DNA from: Pseudomonas endophytica
GTDB taxonomy: Bacteria > Pseudomonadota > Gammaproteobacteria > Pseudomonadales > Pseudomonadaceae
Direction of reading: 5' to 3'
Length of the DNA stretch: 35,580 bases
NCBI RefSeq assembly: GCF_001411475.1
Contig: NZ_LLWH01000173.1
Coordinates: forward strand, 1-35,580
Below are positions 1 to 8,268 of the stretch, piece by piece; position 1 is the stretch's first letter, and each line of letters starts with the position of its first letter. Under the pieces are notes generated by a model. It was not told the origin of the DNA. It worked only from the letters and a program-made list of their open reading frames with translations, and made no database searches. Both the position numbers and the translations under genes were made by a program.

Positions 1-421
1 ACTCGTCGAGCAGGGCTTCAAATTCTAGATCGGTGATGTGATCCGGGTGAGTCGCGCCAACTGTTTCAGCGTCCTCGACCGCGATTTCTACAGCAACTTC
101 GACAGGCGCAACGTCCACCGCCTCTAGGGCATCAGCGCTGAACGAACCTTTGCCATGCAATTGGTCCAGCAGGGCTTCGAACTCATCGTCGGTAATTTCA
201 TTGCTCGATGTTGTGGGCGCAGCCGGCGCTTGATCCGCAACAGGACGCGTCACGGCATCGGCGCGGAACTTGCCTTTACCGTGCAACTGGTCAAGCAATG
301 ACTCGAACTCGGCATCACTGATTTCGTCACTGGGTACCGAGGCTTGTACGTTGTCAGCCGCATCGGCCTTAACGGCATTCAGCGATTCGAGCAGTTGTTC
401 AAATTCGTTGTCGGTAATATC
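1..421 (-). repeat. Four degenerate repeats of an I[TS]DxEFExLL motif in the CheA linker
   Basis: Translation of the CheA linker gives four copies of one short motif: DITDNEFEQLLESLN from residue 152, EISDAEFESLLDQLHGKG from 184, EITDDEFEALLDQLHGKG from 226, and HITDLEFEALLDE from 279, cut by the window edge. The central Phe residues are at 158, 190, 232 and 285. Copies 2 and 3 also share LHGKG-[KS]-F-x-AD. The spacers are acidic and Ala/Pro/Val-rich and look disordered. The motif resembles the CheY-binding peptides of FliM and CheZ; see the findings. Confidence 0.85.
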
Positions 422-874
422 GCCAGGTTCTTGGCTAAGGTTTGTCTCGACCACTTGCACGGGCACTTGAAGTGCGGGGGTAGACGCAGGCTCGGCCAAA
501 CGCGTCAGGGCTGCCAGCAACTCAGGGCTGGCAGCGGTGATCGGGGTGCGCTCGCGCACTTGAGCAAACATCCCGTTGACTGCGTCTAACGCTTCAAGCA
601 CCACATCCATCAACTCCGAGTCGACCGGGCGCTCACCCTTGCGCAGGATGTCGAAGACGTTCTCGGCGATGTGGCAGCACTCCACCAACTCATTGAGCTG
701 CAGGAAGCCGGCGCCTCCTTTTACAGTGTGAAAACCGCGAAAAATAGCATTGAGCAAGTCCGCATCATCGGGTCGGCTCTCAAGCTCGACCAATTGCTCG
801 GAAAGCAACTCTAAAATTTCGCCGGCCTCAACCAAGAAATCCTGAAGGATTTCTTCATCGGCGCCCAAGCTCAT
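1..874 (-). CDS. cheA: Chemotaxis histidine kinase CheA, partial (N-terminal 291 residues; 3' end beyond the window)
   Basis: CheA takes signals from chemoreceptors through CheW, autophosphorylates on its HPt domain and passes the phosphate to CheY. The visible part starts MSLGADEEIL and holds the P1/HPt domain (about residues 1-110) with the phospho-acceptor His49 in FHTVKGGAGF. A long acidic, Ala/Pro-rich linker follows (about 130-291). The linker carries four copies of an [IT/IS]DxEFExLL motif, listed separately. The P2, dimerisation, ATPase and CheW-like domains are outside the window. The ATG lies 65 bases after the end of cheZ, so it is probably the third gene of a cheY-cheZ-cheA operon. 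The family identity is clear; the only defect is the window edge. Confidence 0.97.
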   Translation of the reverse strand, partial: MSLGADEEILQDFLVEAGEILELLSEQLVELESRPDDADLLNAIFRGFHTVKGGAGFLQLNELVECCHIAENVFDILRKGERPVDSELMDVVLEALDAVNGMFAQVRERTPITAASPELLAALTRLAEPASTPALQVPVQVVETNLSQEPGDITDNEFEQLLESLNAVKADAADNVQASVPSDEISDAEFESLLDQLHGKGKFRADAVTRPVADQAPAAPTTSSNEITDDEFEALLDQLHGKGSFSADALEAVDVAPVEVAVEIAVEDAETVGATHPDHITDLEFEALLDE

Positions 875-939
875 GTGTGTGCTCCTTGAAAAAGGCCCTT
901 TTAGCGCCGGACAACAGCGCCCGCACGCCTACTCAAGAC

Positions 940-1728
940 CTAGAAACCTAAACTGGACAGCAAATCGTCTACATCATCCTGCCCGGATACAACGTCACTA
1001 CGCTTATCGGCATGAATCTGCGGACCTTCACCCTTTGTCAGGTTTTTTTGCGAATTATTTTCAGCACGCTGCGCGCCGCGATCATGCTCGATCCCGGCGA
1101 AGCGATCGACTTGGCTGGCCATCAACACCAGCTTGAGCAAATTACTTTCAACGTCAGTGACCAACTGCGTCACTCGCTTGATGACCTGGCCCGTCAGGTC
1201 TTGGTAATCCTGGGCTAGCAGAATGTCAGTCAAATGGCTGGACACCACCTGCTGCTCGGTTTCACTTCGCGTCAAAAAACTGTCAACGCGGCGCGCTAGA
1301 TCACGGAACTCTTCGGCGCCGATCTCCCGACGCATAAAACGCCCCCAGTCAGCGCTTAATACCTTGGCTTCTTGGCCCAAGCCATTGACCAGCGGGGTGC
1401 AGTGTTCGACCAAATCCATGGTCCGGTTAGCGGCGGCTTCGGTGAGTTTCACAACATAAGCCAAGCGCTCAGCCGCGTCGGTGATCTGTGACACTTCTTC
1501 GGCGCGCGGCATGGTCGGGTCAATGTGGAAATCGACAATGGCGTTATGCAACTCACGCGTCAGTTTGCCGACTTCTTGATAAAGGCCACGATCACGGGTC
1601 TGGTTGAGTTCGTGAATCAGTTGTACTGCGTCGCCGAAATGCCCCCTTTCAAGGCTTTCGACCAGCTCGTGCGCATGTTTTTTCAGGGTCGATTCAAATT
1701 CGCCCGATGTTGATTCTTGCCGCTGCAT
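940..1728 (-). CDS. cheZ: CheY-P phosphatase CheZ
   Basis: CheZ speeds dephosphorylation of CheY-P and so ends the motor-switching signal. The protein has the expected long helical body, with the catalytic region around MDLVEHCTPLV and ILLAQDYQDLTGQVIKRV (the Gln of AQDYQDLTGQ is the family's active-site Gln). It ends in GQDDVDDLLSSLGF, which matches the C-terminal CheY-binding helix known from E. coli CheZ. I chose the ATG at 1728 (262 residues, the length I recall for P. aeruginosa CheZ) because GGGGGA stands four bases before it. An in-frame start at 1752 would overlap the end of cheY and is less likely. It lies 20 bases after the cheY stop. Confidence 0.96.
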   Translation of the reverse strand: MQRQESTSGEFESTLKKHAHELVESLERGHFGDAVQLIHELNQTRDRGLYQEVGKLTRELHNAIVDFHIDPTMPRAEEVSQITDAAERLAYVVKLTEAAANRTMDLVEHCTPLVNGLGQEAKVLSADWGRFMRREIGAEEFRDLARRVDSFLTRSETEQQVVSSHLTDILLAQDYQDLTGQVIKRVTQLVTDVESNLLKLVLMASQVDRFAGIEHDRGAQRAENNSQKNLTKGEGPQIHADKRSDVVSGQDDVDDLLSSLGF

Positions 1729-1748
1729 AGCGTCCCCCAAAGGACCGT

Positions 1749-2120
1749 TCAACCGATGCGTTCAAAGATCTTTTCGATCTTGTCTTTGAGTGCGATAGCG
1801 GTGAATGGCTTAACCACGTAACCGTTCACACCGGCTTGGGCGGCTTCGATGATTTGCTCGCGTTTGGCCTCCGCCGTCACCATCAGCACCGGTAAATGCT
1901 TGAGCTTTTCGTCTGCTCGAACGTGGCGCAACAGCTCAATGCCGGTCATGCCGGGCATGTTCCAGTCGGTGACCAGAAAGTCGATACTTCCGCTATTAAG
2001 CAGTGGGACCGCGGTCGTGCCGTCATCCGCCTCAACCGTGTTGGTGAACCCGAGGTCACGCAACAGGTTTTTTATGATCCGCCTCATCGTTGAAAAGTCA
2101 TCAACGATGAGGATTTTCAT
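1749..2120 (-). CDS. cheY: Chemotaxis response regulator CheY
   Basis: This single-domain response regulator is phosphorylated by CheA and binds FliM to change motor rotation. The receiver fold is complete: the acidic pair in LIVDDF, the phospho-acceptor Asp52 in [11 protein letters not shown], the switch Thr in VMVTAEAK and the Lys in VVKPF. I give the ATG at 2120 (123 residues) because family members begin [12 protein letters not shown] four codons upstream, ending at 2132, has a better-placed GGAGG (5 bases away, against 17 for the ATG), so a 127-residue form is possible. The preceding gene, fliA, ends 74-86 bases upstream. Confidence 0.97.
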   Translation of the reverse strand: MKILIVDDFSTMRRIIKNLLRDLGFTNTVEADDGTTAVPLLNSGSIDFLVTDWNMPGMTGIELLRHVRADEKLKHLPVLMVTAEAKREQIIEAAQAGVNGYVVKPFTAIALKDKIEKIFERIG

Positions 2121-2206
2121 GTTCTTATCCAATTCGACCTCCAGCAGTCTTAAACGCGTTCACAAGCGGAACGCGCCATTCAATCAATTCGATTTACGCG
2201 TACGCT

Positions 2207-2947
2207 TCAATGCGCTCGCCACTGGCCCAGACGTGCGCGCAACCGGGCTGCGCACTGGCTGTGCAACTGGCTGACACGCGACTCGCTCACCCCCAGCACC
2301 TCACCGATTTCTTTGAGGTTGAGCTCTTCGTCGTAATACAGCGCTAAGACCAGTCGCTCACGCTCGGGCAACAGGCTGATGGCTTCGGCCAACGCGGTTT
2401 GAAAACGTTCATCTTCCAGATCACGCGAGGGCTCAAGGTGCGCACTGGCGCCATCTTCATGCAAACCTTCATGCTCTCCGTCCTGCAACAGGTCGTCGAA
2501 ACTAAACAGACGGCTGCCCAAGGTGTCGTTCAAGATGGCGTAGTAATCATCAAGGCTTAACTGGAGTTCGGCCGCAACCTCGTGATCTTTAGCGTCACAA
2601 CCGGTTTTTGCTTCAATAACGCGAATAGCGTCACTGACCATCCGTGTATTGCGGTGCACCGAGCGTGGCGCCCAGTCACCTTTACGCACCTCATCAAGCA
2701 TTGCGCCGCGAATACGAATGCCCGCGTAAGTCTCAAAACTCGCGCCTTTGCTAGCGTCGTACTTGGTCGACACCTCAAGCAGGCCGATCATCCCGGCCTG
2801 GATCAGATCGTCCACCTGCACACTGGCCGGTAAACGCGCCAATAAGTGATAAGCGATGCGTTTGACCAACGGCGCATAACGCTCGATCAGCTCATATTGG
2901 CTGTCACGCGACGGCTTGCTGTACATGCGATAGCCGCTGGCAGTCAT
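2207..2947 (-). CDS. fliA: Flagellar sigma factor FliA (sigma-28)
   Basis: FliA is the RNA polymerase sigma factor for late flagellar and chemotaxis genes and is held inactive by FlgM. At 246 residues it has the usual length. Region 2 is seen in YAPLVKRIAYHLLARLP, VQVDDLIQAGMIGLLEV and FETYAGIRIRGAMLDE. Region 4 is the helix-turn-helix in LNLKEIGEVLGVSESRVSQL. The ATG overlaps the fleN stop by one base (TAATG), so it is translationally coupled to fleN at the end of the flhA-flhF-fleN-fliA run. Its likely target in this window is the fliC promoter at 32948-32974. Confidence 0.98.
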   Translation of the reverse strand: MTASGYRMYSKPSRDSQYELIERYAPLVKRIAYHLLARLPASVQVDDLIQAGMIGLLEVSTKYDASKGASFETYAGIRIRGAMLDEVRKGDWAPRSVHRNTRMVSDAIRVIEAKTGCDAKDHEVAAELQLSLDDYYAILNDTLGSRLFSFDDLLQDGEHEGLHEDGASAHLEPSRDLEDERFQTALAEAISLLPERERLVLALYYDEELNLKEIGEVLGVSESRVSQLHSQCAARLRARLGQWRAH

Positions 2948-3777
2948 TAGATGCGCCCTCCCCCCGCTTGCTGTACCAAGCGTTCGACAAAGAATTCCAG
3001 ATGGCCACGGGGGTTAGCCGGCAGCGGCCACGTATCAACTTTTTGCGCAATGGCTTTAAACGCCAGCGAGCACTTGGAGCGCGGGAACGCTTCGTAGACG
3101 GCCCGCTGCTTTTGGACCGCCTTGCGCACGCACTCGTCGTACGGCACCGCGCCCACGTATTGCAGGGCAACGTCCAAGAAGCGGTCGGTCACCTTGGTCA
3201 ATTTAGCGAACAGATTGCGCCCTTCTTGCGGGCTCTGAGCCATGTTGGCCAACACCCGAAAACGGTTCATTCCATAATCGCGATTGAGCAGTTTGATCAA
3301 TGCATAGGCATCGGTGATCGAAGTGGGCTCATCACAGACCACCAGCAACACTTCATGGGCTGCGCGCACAAAGCTGACCACTGAGTCGCCGATTCCGGCT
3401 GCGGTATCAATCACCAGCACATCGAGGTTATCGCTCAAGTCGCTGAACGCCTGAATCAACCCAGCATGTTGTGCCGGGGTCAACTGCACCATGCTCTGCG
3501 TGCCCGACGCCGCGGGTACGATGCGAATCCCGCCGGGGCCTTGGAGCAGCACATCGCGCAGCTCGCAACGCCCCTCGACCACATCGGCCAGAGTGAATTT
3601 GGGGGTCAGCCCCAACAGGACATCAACATTAGCCAACCCAAGGTCGGCATCCATCAACATGACGCGCCTGCCCATCTCGGCCAACGCGATAGATAAGTTG
3701 ACTGAAACGTTAGTTTTACCGACGCCACCCTTGCCGCCGGTCACTGCGATCACCTGTACGGGATGCATGCTGCCCAT
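2947..3777 (-). CDS. fleN: Flagellar number regulator FleN (FlhG), MinD-like ATPase
   Basis: FleN is a ParA/MinD-family ATPase. In Pseudomonas it binds FleQ, damps its activity and keeps the cell to its normal flagellar number, working against FlhF at the pole. The deviant Walker A motif GGKGGVGKT is at residues 14-22, followed by DADLGLANVD and the VVIDTAAGIGDSV-type Walker B (here LVIDTAAGIGDS). The C-terminal NPRGHLEFFVERLV helix is typical. Its 276 residues are close to the 280 of P. aeruginosa FleN. The ATG at 3777 has AAGG 11 bases upstream; a second ATG three codons in is the alternative start. The gap from flhF is about 116 bases with no gene. Confidence 0.97.
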   Translation of the reverse strand: MGSMHPVQVIAVTGGKGGVGKTNVSVNLSIALAEMGRRVMLMDADLGLANVDVLLGLTPKFTLADVVEGRCELRDVLLQGPGGIRIVPAASGTQSMVQLTPAQHAGLIQAFSDLSDNLDVLVIDTAAGIGDSVVSFVRAAHEVLLVVCDEPTSITDAYALIKLLNRDYGMNRFRVLANMAQSPQEGRNLFAKLTKVTDRFLDVALQYVGAVPYDECVRKAVQKQRAVYEAFPRSKCSLAFKAIAQKVDTWPLPANPRGHLEFFVERLVQQAGGGRI

Positions 3778-3893
3778 GATCTTTTTTACCTTGTCTTACT
3801 TAGACGCGGCTACAAAGAGTGCTGCGGGTCCCTGGGGGAACGGCACAGCGAAAATCCTCTGTGTAGGTACATTGCAACGTATTCTTCTGTGCC

Positions 3894-5213
3894 TCAGCCA
3901 ACCCGTTTGGGCGGGCTGTGATAAATATCAGCGAACATATCGGCCATGGCTTCTTCGCTGGGTTCTTCCTGCATTTGCACACTCACCGCCCGGCTCACCA
4001 ATTGGTGGCGACGTGGTAAGTGTAGGTCGTCGGGGATCCGCGGGCCGTCCGTGAGATAAGCCACGGGTAATTCGTGGCTGATCACCAAGCTGAGCACTTC
4101 TCCCAAGCTGGCTGTTTCATCCAGTTTGGTGAGGATGCAACCCGCCAGCCCACACCGTTTGTAACTGAGGTACGCCGCCGACAATACTTGCTTCTGGCTG
4201 GTAGTGGCCAAGACCAGATAATTGCGCGCCTTAATCCCGCGCCCTGCGAGGCTGTCCAGTTGCAGGCGCAGCGCCGGATCACTGGCTTGCAAGCCGGCGG
4301 TATCAATCAACACCACGCGCTTGCGCGCCAGCGGCTCTAGGGTTTGGCCCAACGACTGGCCGGGAGCCACGTGGGTCACCGGTACATTCAGAATGCGCCC
4401 CAGGGTTTTAAGCTGCTCCTGGGCGCCAATACGAAAGCTATCCATGCTCACCAATGCAATGTTTTGCGCGCCGTACTTGAGTACATAACGTGCCGCCAGC
4501 TTAGCCAGCGTTGTGGTTTTGCCCATCCCGGCAGGACCGACCATCGCGATCACACCGCCCTCTTCAAGCGGCTCCAGTTCAGGGGTCGTTATCATCCTGG
4601 CCAAATGTGCCAACAGCATGCGCCAGGCTTGGCGCGGCTCTTCAATCTCGGCCACTTGGGTCAACAAATCGTGCGACAACGGGCCGGACAAACCGATTCG
4701 TTGTAGGCGCCGCCACAAATTGGCCTGCTCGGGCCTAGAACCTTGCAACTGGTTCCACGCCAACGAGCCCAACTGCACTTCGAGCAACTCACGCAGGCCG
4801 TTAAGCTCGTTACGCATGTCGTCAAAAACCCGCTGATCAATCGTTGGCGCCGGGGTCGTTGCGGGCATTGGCCGCGACGGCTCTTCAAGCCTTGACTCAA
4901 CCAACGGTTCGGCAGCGGTCAAGGGCAAGCCGGCAAACAACTGGCGGCTAGCGTCGTTGTCGCCTTCAGTGCGCAAACTCAACTCAGCCTGGGCCGAGAC
5001 AATCTTCGATTGGGTCTTGCGCAGTTCTTCTTCTAATTCAACGTTAGGCACCCGCGGTGCCAGTGCCGATAGCTTGTAATCCAGTGCCGCGGTCAACTCC
5101 ACGCCACCGGCGATCCGACGATTGCCAATGATGGCGGCATCAGCGCCCAATTCATCACGAATGAGTTTCATGGCCTGACGCATGTCGGCGGCGAAAAATC
5201 GCTTCACTTGCAT
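3894..5213 (-). CDS. flhF: Flagellar biosynthesis GTPase FlhF (SRP family)
   Basis: FlhF marks the pole where the flagellum is built. This 439-residue protein has the three-part layout of the family. A basic N-terminal region (MQVKRFFAADMRQAMKLIRDELG) leads into a variable linker (about 60-130). The N and G domains follow, with the P-loop GPAGMGKT at 226-233, the DTAG motif at 304-307 and TKLD at 362-365. It starts 11 bases after the flhA stop, as expected for an flhA-flhF-fleN-fliA transcription unit. Confidence 0.97.
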   Translation of the reverse strand: MQVKRFFAADMRQAMKLIRDELGADAAIIGNRRIAGGVELTAALDYKLSALAPRVPNVELEEELRKTQSKIVSAQAELSLRTEGDNDASRQLFAGLPLTAAEPLVESRLEEPSRPMPATTPAPTIDQRVFDDMRNELNGLRELLEVQLGSLAWNQLQGSRPEQANLWRRLQRIGLSGPLSHDLLTQVAEIEEPRQAWRMLLAHLARMITTPELEPLEEGGVIAMVGPAGMGKTTTLAKLAARYVLKYGAQNIALVSMDSFRIGAQEQLKTLGRILNVPVTHVAPGQSLGQTLEPLARKRVVLIDTAGLQASDPALRLQLDSLAGRGIKARNYLVLATTSQKQVLSAAYLSYKRCGLAGCILTKLDETASLGEVLSLVISHELPVAYLTDGPRIPDDLHLPRRHQLVSRAVSVQMQEEPSEEAMADMFADIYHSPPKRVG

Positions 5214-5224
5214 AAATCAAACCC

Positions 5225-7360
5225 TCAGCCGTTAGGGCCAACTGTCGCAACAATCGTGACTTGCTTGTTGTCAGGGATTTCTTGGTACGCCAGCACGTGC
5301 AGGTTGGGCACCGCCAAACGGCCAAACCGCGAGAGCATCGCGCGTATCGGCCCTGCCACCAGCAAGATCACCGGGTTGCCTTGCATCTCCTGACGCTGAG
5401 CCGCGTCGATCAGCGAACGCTGGAGTTTTTCAGCCATGCTTGGCTCCAGTAACACACCGTCATCCTGACCATTACCGGCCTTCTGCAAACTATTCAGCAA
5501 TATTTGTTCCAACCTTGGTTCCAAGGTGATAACAGGCAGCTCAGACTCAACCCCGACAATGCTTTGCACGATAGCGCGGGATAGGCCCACCCGTACGGCG
5601 GCAACCAAAGCGGCAGTATCTTGACTCTTATGGGCATTGTTAGCGACGGCTTCGGCAATGCTTCGTATATCGCGTACCGGCACTTGTTCGGCCAACAGTG
5701 CCTGCAACACTTTAAGCAACTGCGACAGGCTCAAAATACCCGGCACCAACTCCTCAGCCAGTTTAGGCGACGACTTGGCCAGCAATTGCATCAGTTGCTG
5801 GACCTCCTCATGACCGATCAACTCGTGGGAGTGCTTATACAAAATTTGGTTCAGATGCGTTGCCACCACGGTACTGGCATCGACCACGGTATAGCCCAGC
5901 GATTGCGCTTGGCTGCGCTGGCTGGCTTCAATCCACACCGCCTCCAGTCCAAAAGCCGGATCTTTGGCGGTTATGCCGTTGAGGCTGCCAAATACTTGCC
6001 CGGGGTTGATCGCCAGCTCGCGGTCCGGGTAAATCTCGGCTTCGGCCAGAATCACCCCCATGAGGGTCAGGCGATACGCGCTGGGCGCTAAATCAAGGTT
6101 GTCGCGGATGTGCACCGTGGGCATCAAAAAGCCCAGGTCTTGAGACAGTTTTTTACGCACGCCCTTGATCCGCGCCAGCAATTGCCCACCTTGATTGCGG
6201 TCCACCAGCGGGATCAGGCGATACCCAACTTCCAGCCCGATCATGTCAATCGGCGTCACGTCATCCCAGCCCAGCTCCTTGGTTTCTTGGGCACGGGCGG
6301 GCGATGGCAGTAACTCTTGCTGGCGCTGCACCTCTTGCTGGGCGTGAAGCTTGGCCACATTTTGCTTCTTCCACATCAAATACGCTGCGCCACCGGCGAC
6401 GGCGGCCAAGCTGAGAAAGGAAAAATGCGGCATGCCCGGCACAATCCCCATCACCGCCATCAACCCTGCCGACACCGCCAACGCCTTGGGCGAGGCAAAC
6501 ATCTGGCGATTGATTTGCTTGCCCATGTCTTCAGAACCTGAAGCACGGGTCACCATGATCGCGGCAGCGGTCGACAGCAGCAGCGAAGGCAATTGCGCCA
6601 CCAGGCCGTCACCAATGGTCAGCAAGGCGTACACCTTACCCGCCTCGCTAAAGCTCATGCTGTGCTGAAAGATGCCGACCGCCATACCGCCGATTAGGTT
6701 GATGAACAGAATCAGCAGACCGGCGATGGCATCACCGCGCACGAACTTGCTGGCACCGTCCATCGAGCCGTAGAACTCGGCCTCTTGGGCGACTTCTTGA
6801 CGGCGCATCTTGGCTTGGTTTTGGTCGATAAGGCCGGCGTTAAGATCGGCGTCGATCGCCATTTGCTTGCCGGGCATCGCGTCGAGGGTAAATCGTGCGC
6901 TCACTTCGGAGATCCGCCCGGCACCTTTGGTCACAACGACGAAGTTGATAATCATCAAAATCGCGAACACCACAATACCGACCACGTAGTTACCGCCGAT
7001 CACCACTTCGCCAAACGCCTGAATCACCTTACCGGCAGCGGCATGGCCCTCTTGACCGTGGAGCATCACCACTCGGGTCGATGCCACGTTCAGTGCCAAG
7101 CGCATCAATGTGGCGACCAACAAAATCGTGGGGAACACCGCAAAATCGAGGGGGCGCAGCGCGTACACACACACCAGCAACACCACAATCGACAGCGCGA
7201 TGTTGAAGGTAAAGAACACATCCAGCAGAAAGGCCGGGATGGGCAGCATCATCATTGCCAGCATCACCAGCAGCAACAGCGGCACGCCCAACTGCCCCTG
7301 ACCCAACCCGGCCAGACCGTTGCGTGCGGTGTTGATTAACTGAGAGCGATCCAATGACAT
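5225..7360 (-). CDS. flhA: Flagellar type III export gate protein FlhA
   Basis: FlhA is the large inner-membrane gate of the flagellar export apparatus. The N-terminal half has about eight membrane segments (for example VPLLLLVMLAMMMLPIPAF and IALSIVVLLVCVYAL). It carries the FHIPEP signature around ISEVSARFTLDAMPGKQMAID; the C-terminal half is the cytoplasmic docking domain. I chose the ATG at 7360 (711 residues), with AAGG seven bases upstream. The reading frame stays open to 7429, but that extension would run through the sigma-54 element at 7414-7428, and the family starts near MDRxQL. The gene is intact although an islet sits just upstream. Confidence 0.97.
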   Translation of the reverse strand: MSLDRSQLINTARNGLAGLGQGQLGVPLLLLVMLAMMMLPIPAFLLDVFFTFNIALSIVVLLVCVYALRPLDFAVFPTILLVATLMRLALNVASTRVVMLHGQEGHAAAGKVIQAFGEVVIGGNYVVGIVVFAILMIINFVVVTKGAGRISEVSARFTLDAMPGKQMAIDADLNAGLIDQNQAKMRRQEVAQEAEFYGSMDGASKFVRGDAIAGLLILFINLIGGMAVGIFQHSMSFSEAGKVYALLTIGDGLVAQLPSLLLSTAAAIMVTRASGSEDMGKQINRQMFASPKALAVSAGLMAVMGIVPGMPHFSFLSLAAVAGGAAYLMWKKQNVAKLHAQQEVQRQQELLPSPARAQETKELGWDDVTPIDMIGLEVGYRLIPLVDRNQGGQLLARIKGVRKKLSQDLGFLMPTVHIRDNLDLAPSAYRLTLMGVILAEAEIYPDRELAINPGQVFGSLNGITAKDPAFGLEAVWIEASQRSQAQSLGYTVVDASTVVATHLNQILYKHSHELIGHEEVQQLMQLLAKSSPKLAEELVPGILSLSQLLKVLQALLAEQVPVRDIRSIAEAVANNAHKSQDTAALVAAVRVGLSRAIVQSIVGVESELPVITLEPRLEQILLNSLQKAGNGQDDGVLLEPSMAEKLQRSLIDAAQRQEMQGNPVILLVAGPIRAMLSRFGRLAVPNLHVLAYQEIPDNKQVTIVATVGPNG

Positions 7361-7413
7361 GCCTAAACCTTTAGCAAACTTTTGACGCCAGATGCGCCCA
7401 GAAGCCTGCCACT

Positions 7414-7428
7414 GCAAGAAGCCTTCCA
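7414..7428 (-). promoter_or_regulatory. Sigma-54 (RpoN) promoter element of flhA
   Basis: On the minus strand TGGAAGGCTTCTTGC fits the -24/-12 pattern: GG and GC are in exact spacing with a perfect TTGC at -12, and the -24 box departs from TGGCAC. It lies about 54 bases before the flhA ATG. In P. aeruginosa flhA is an RpoN/FleQ-dependent gene, so the role is expected. The element lies between the islet and flhA, so flhA keeps its own promoter. Confidence 0.6.
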
Positions 7429-7508
7429 ACTTTGATGAAAGCTAAGGGGCCGTTAGATCAAGATCTTTTGATTTTTTATAAGCAAACGCTCGCTACAGAG
7501 GAACGTGT

Positions 7509-8078
7509 TTAATTCCAGCGCCATTCCCCCAGATCAATCACCAGACACGCACTGCTGTTTGACCCAAACACAACGTCTATCTTGCGATTGGGCTCGTAGC
7601 GGTCAGTTCCGCTGCCGCCAATCAGAATGGCACCGCAACGCCCGTCCCGTATATGCGGGTGTTCTTCCCATACCGGCACGCTGTCCACCTGTAACTGACG
7701 GATGAGTTTGTACAGGATGAAACTGCGTACACAACGCCCATTGATGCCTTCAAAACTCAGCGATTTGCGCACAAATGACAAAATCGACTCTCGCTCTTTG
7801 TAGCAGCGCTCCATGATAGAGATGTAGTACTGCTCCCAACCACAGCGGTCTGGCACAGTGGGTAACGAGATTACCGCCAGCAAATTCGAGCCTTCAGTGC
7901 TAAATCCGACAATGTGACGCTCTTTTAACTGGCTCAGCCAAAAAATCGCAAAAGTACCGTCCAACGCAGGAAATTTAGGGAATAGGCCCTCAAGGTCTAC
8001 ATTCGCACTGTCTCGCGTATCGCTCAGCGCGCAGGTTCTGATAGAACCATCAGGAATAAGGGTTAACTCGATCGGCAT
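7509..8078 (-). CDS. Unrecognised 189-residue protein beside an orphan Rhs gene
   Basis: I do not recognise this family. The ATG at 8078 has a good GGAGAGG ribosome-binding site four bases upstream, which supports a real gene. The protein has no signal peptide and no membrane segment and looks soluble and cytoplasmic. It contains several Trp and Cys residues, a mid-protein helical stretch (WEQYYISIMERCYKERESI) and a Gly-rich stretch near the C terminus (GAILIGGSGTDRYEPNRKI), and ends EWRWN. It is divergent from the Rhs gene and shares a 190-base intergenic region with it. An immunity or accessory role is possible from position only. Rhs immunity genes usually follow on the same strand, so this is weak. 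Confidence 0.7.
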   Translation of the reverse strand: MPIELTLIPDGSIRTCALSDTRDSANVDLEGLFPKFPALDGTFAIFWLSQLKERHIVGFSTEGSNLLAVISLPTVPDRCGWEQYYISIMERCYKERESILSFVRKSLSFEGINGRCVRSFILYKLIRQLQVDSVPVWEEHPHIRDGRCGAILIGGSGTDRYEPNRKIDVVFGSNSSACLVIDLGEWRWN

Positions 8079-8268
8079 CGCACCTCTCCATAGCCTGCAC
8101 CCACACCAAAATGAAACCCGTCTTTACAAGGTAGGCAGTTTTTAGAAAAGCCTCTACTGTCAGAAATGACAGTCTCTTGTGAAGCCTGTACCTAGCAGAA
8201 CTGTTAGTACTGGCCATTGCGCGCATCATTTAAGATGATCCTCTACGCGCTCTTTCGCTGAGAACCCC
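8079..8268. promoter_or_regulatory. Divergent intergenic region with an inverted repeat
   Basis: This 190-base space must hold the promoters of both divergent islet genes. It contains a perfect 7-base inverted repeat with a 4-base loop, ACTGTCA-GAAA-TGACAGT, at 8156-8173. A second, weaker one (ATCAT-TTAAG-ATGAT) is at 8225-8239. No T-run follows either, so an operator is more likely than a terminator. I could not assign -35/-10 boxes with confidence. Confidence 0.35.

Noticed and set aside
6785..7339. Plus-strand frame with a His/Gln-rich product opposite flhA
   Set aside because: It is the reverse complement of flhA membrane segments; the His/Gln-rich composition is an artefact.
7455..7485. 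AT-rich imperfect hairpin (ATCAA-GATCTT-TTGAT then T-run) downstream of the unrecognised gene
   Set aside because: The T-run is on the plus strand, while the neighbouring genes are read on the minus strand, so it does not fit as their terminator. It may be a REP scrap.
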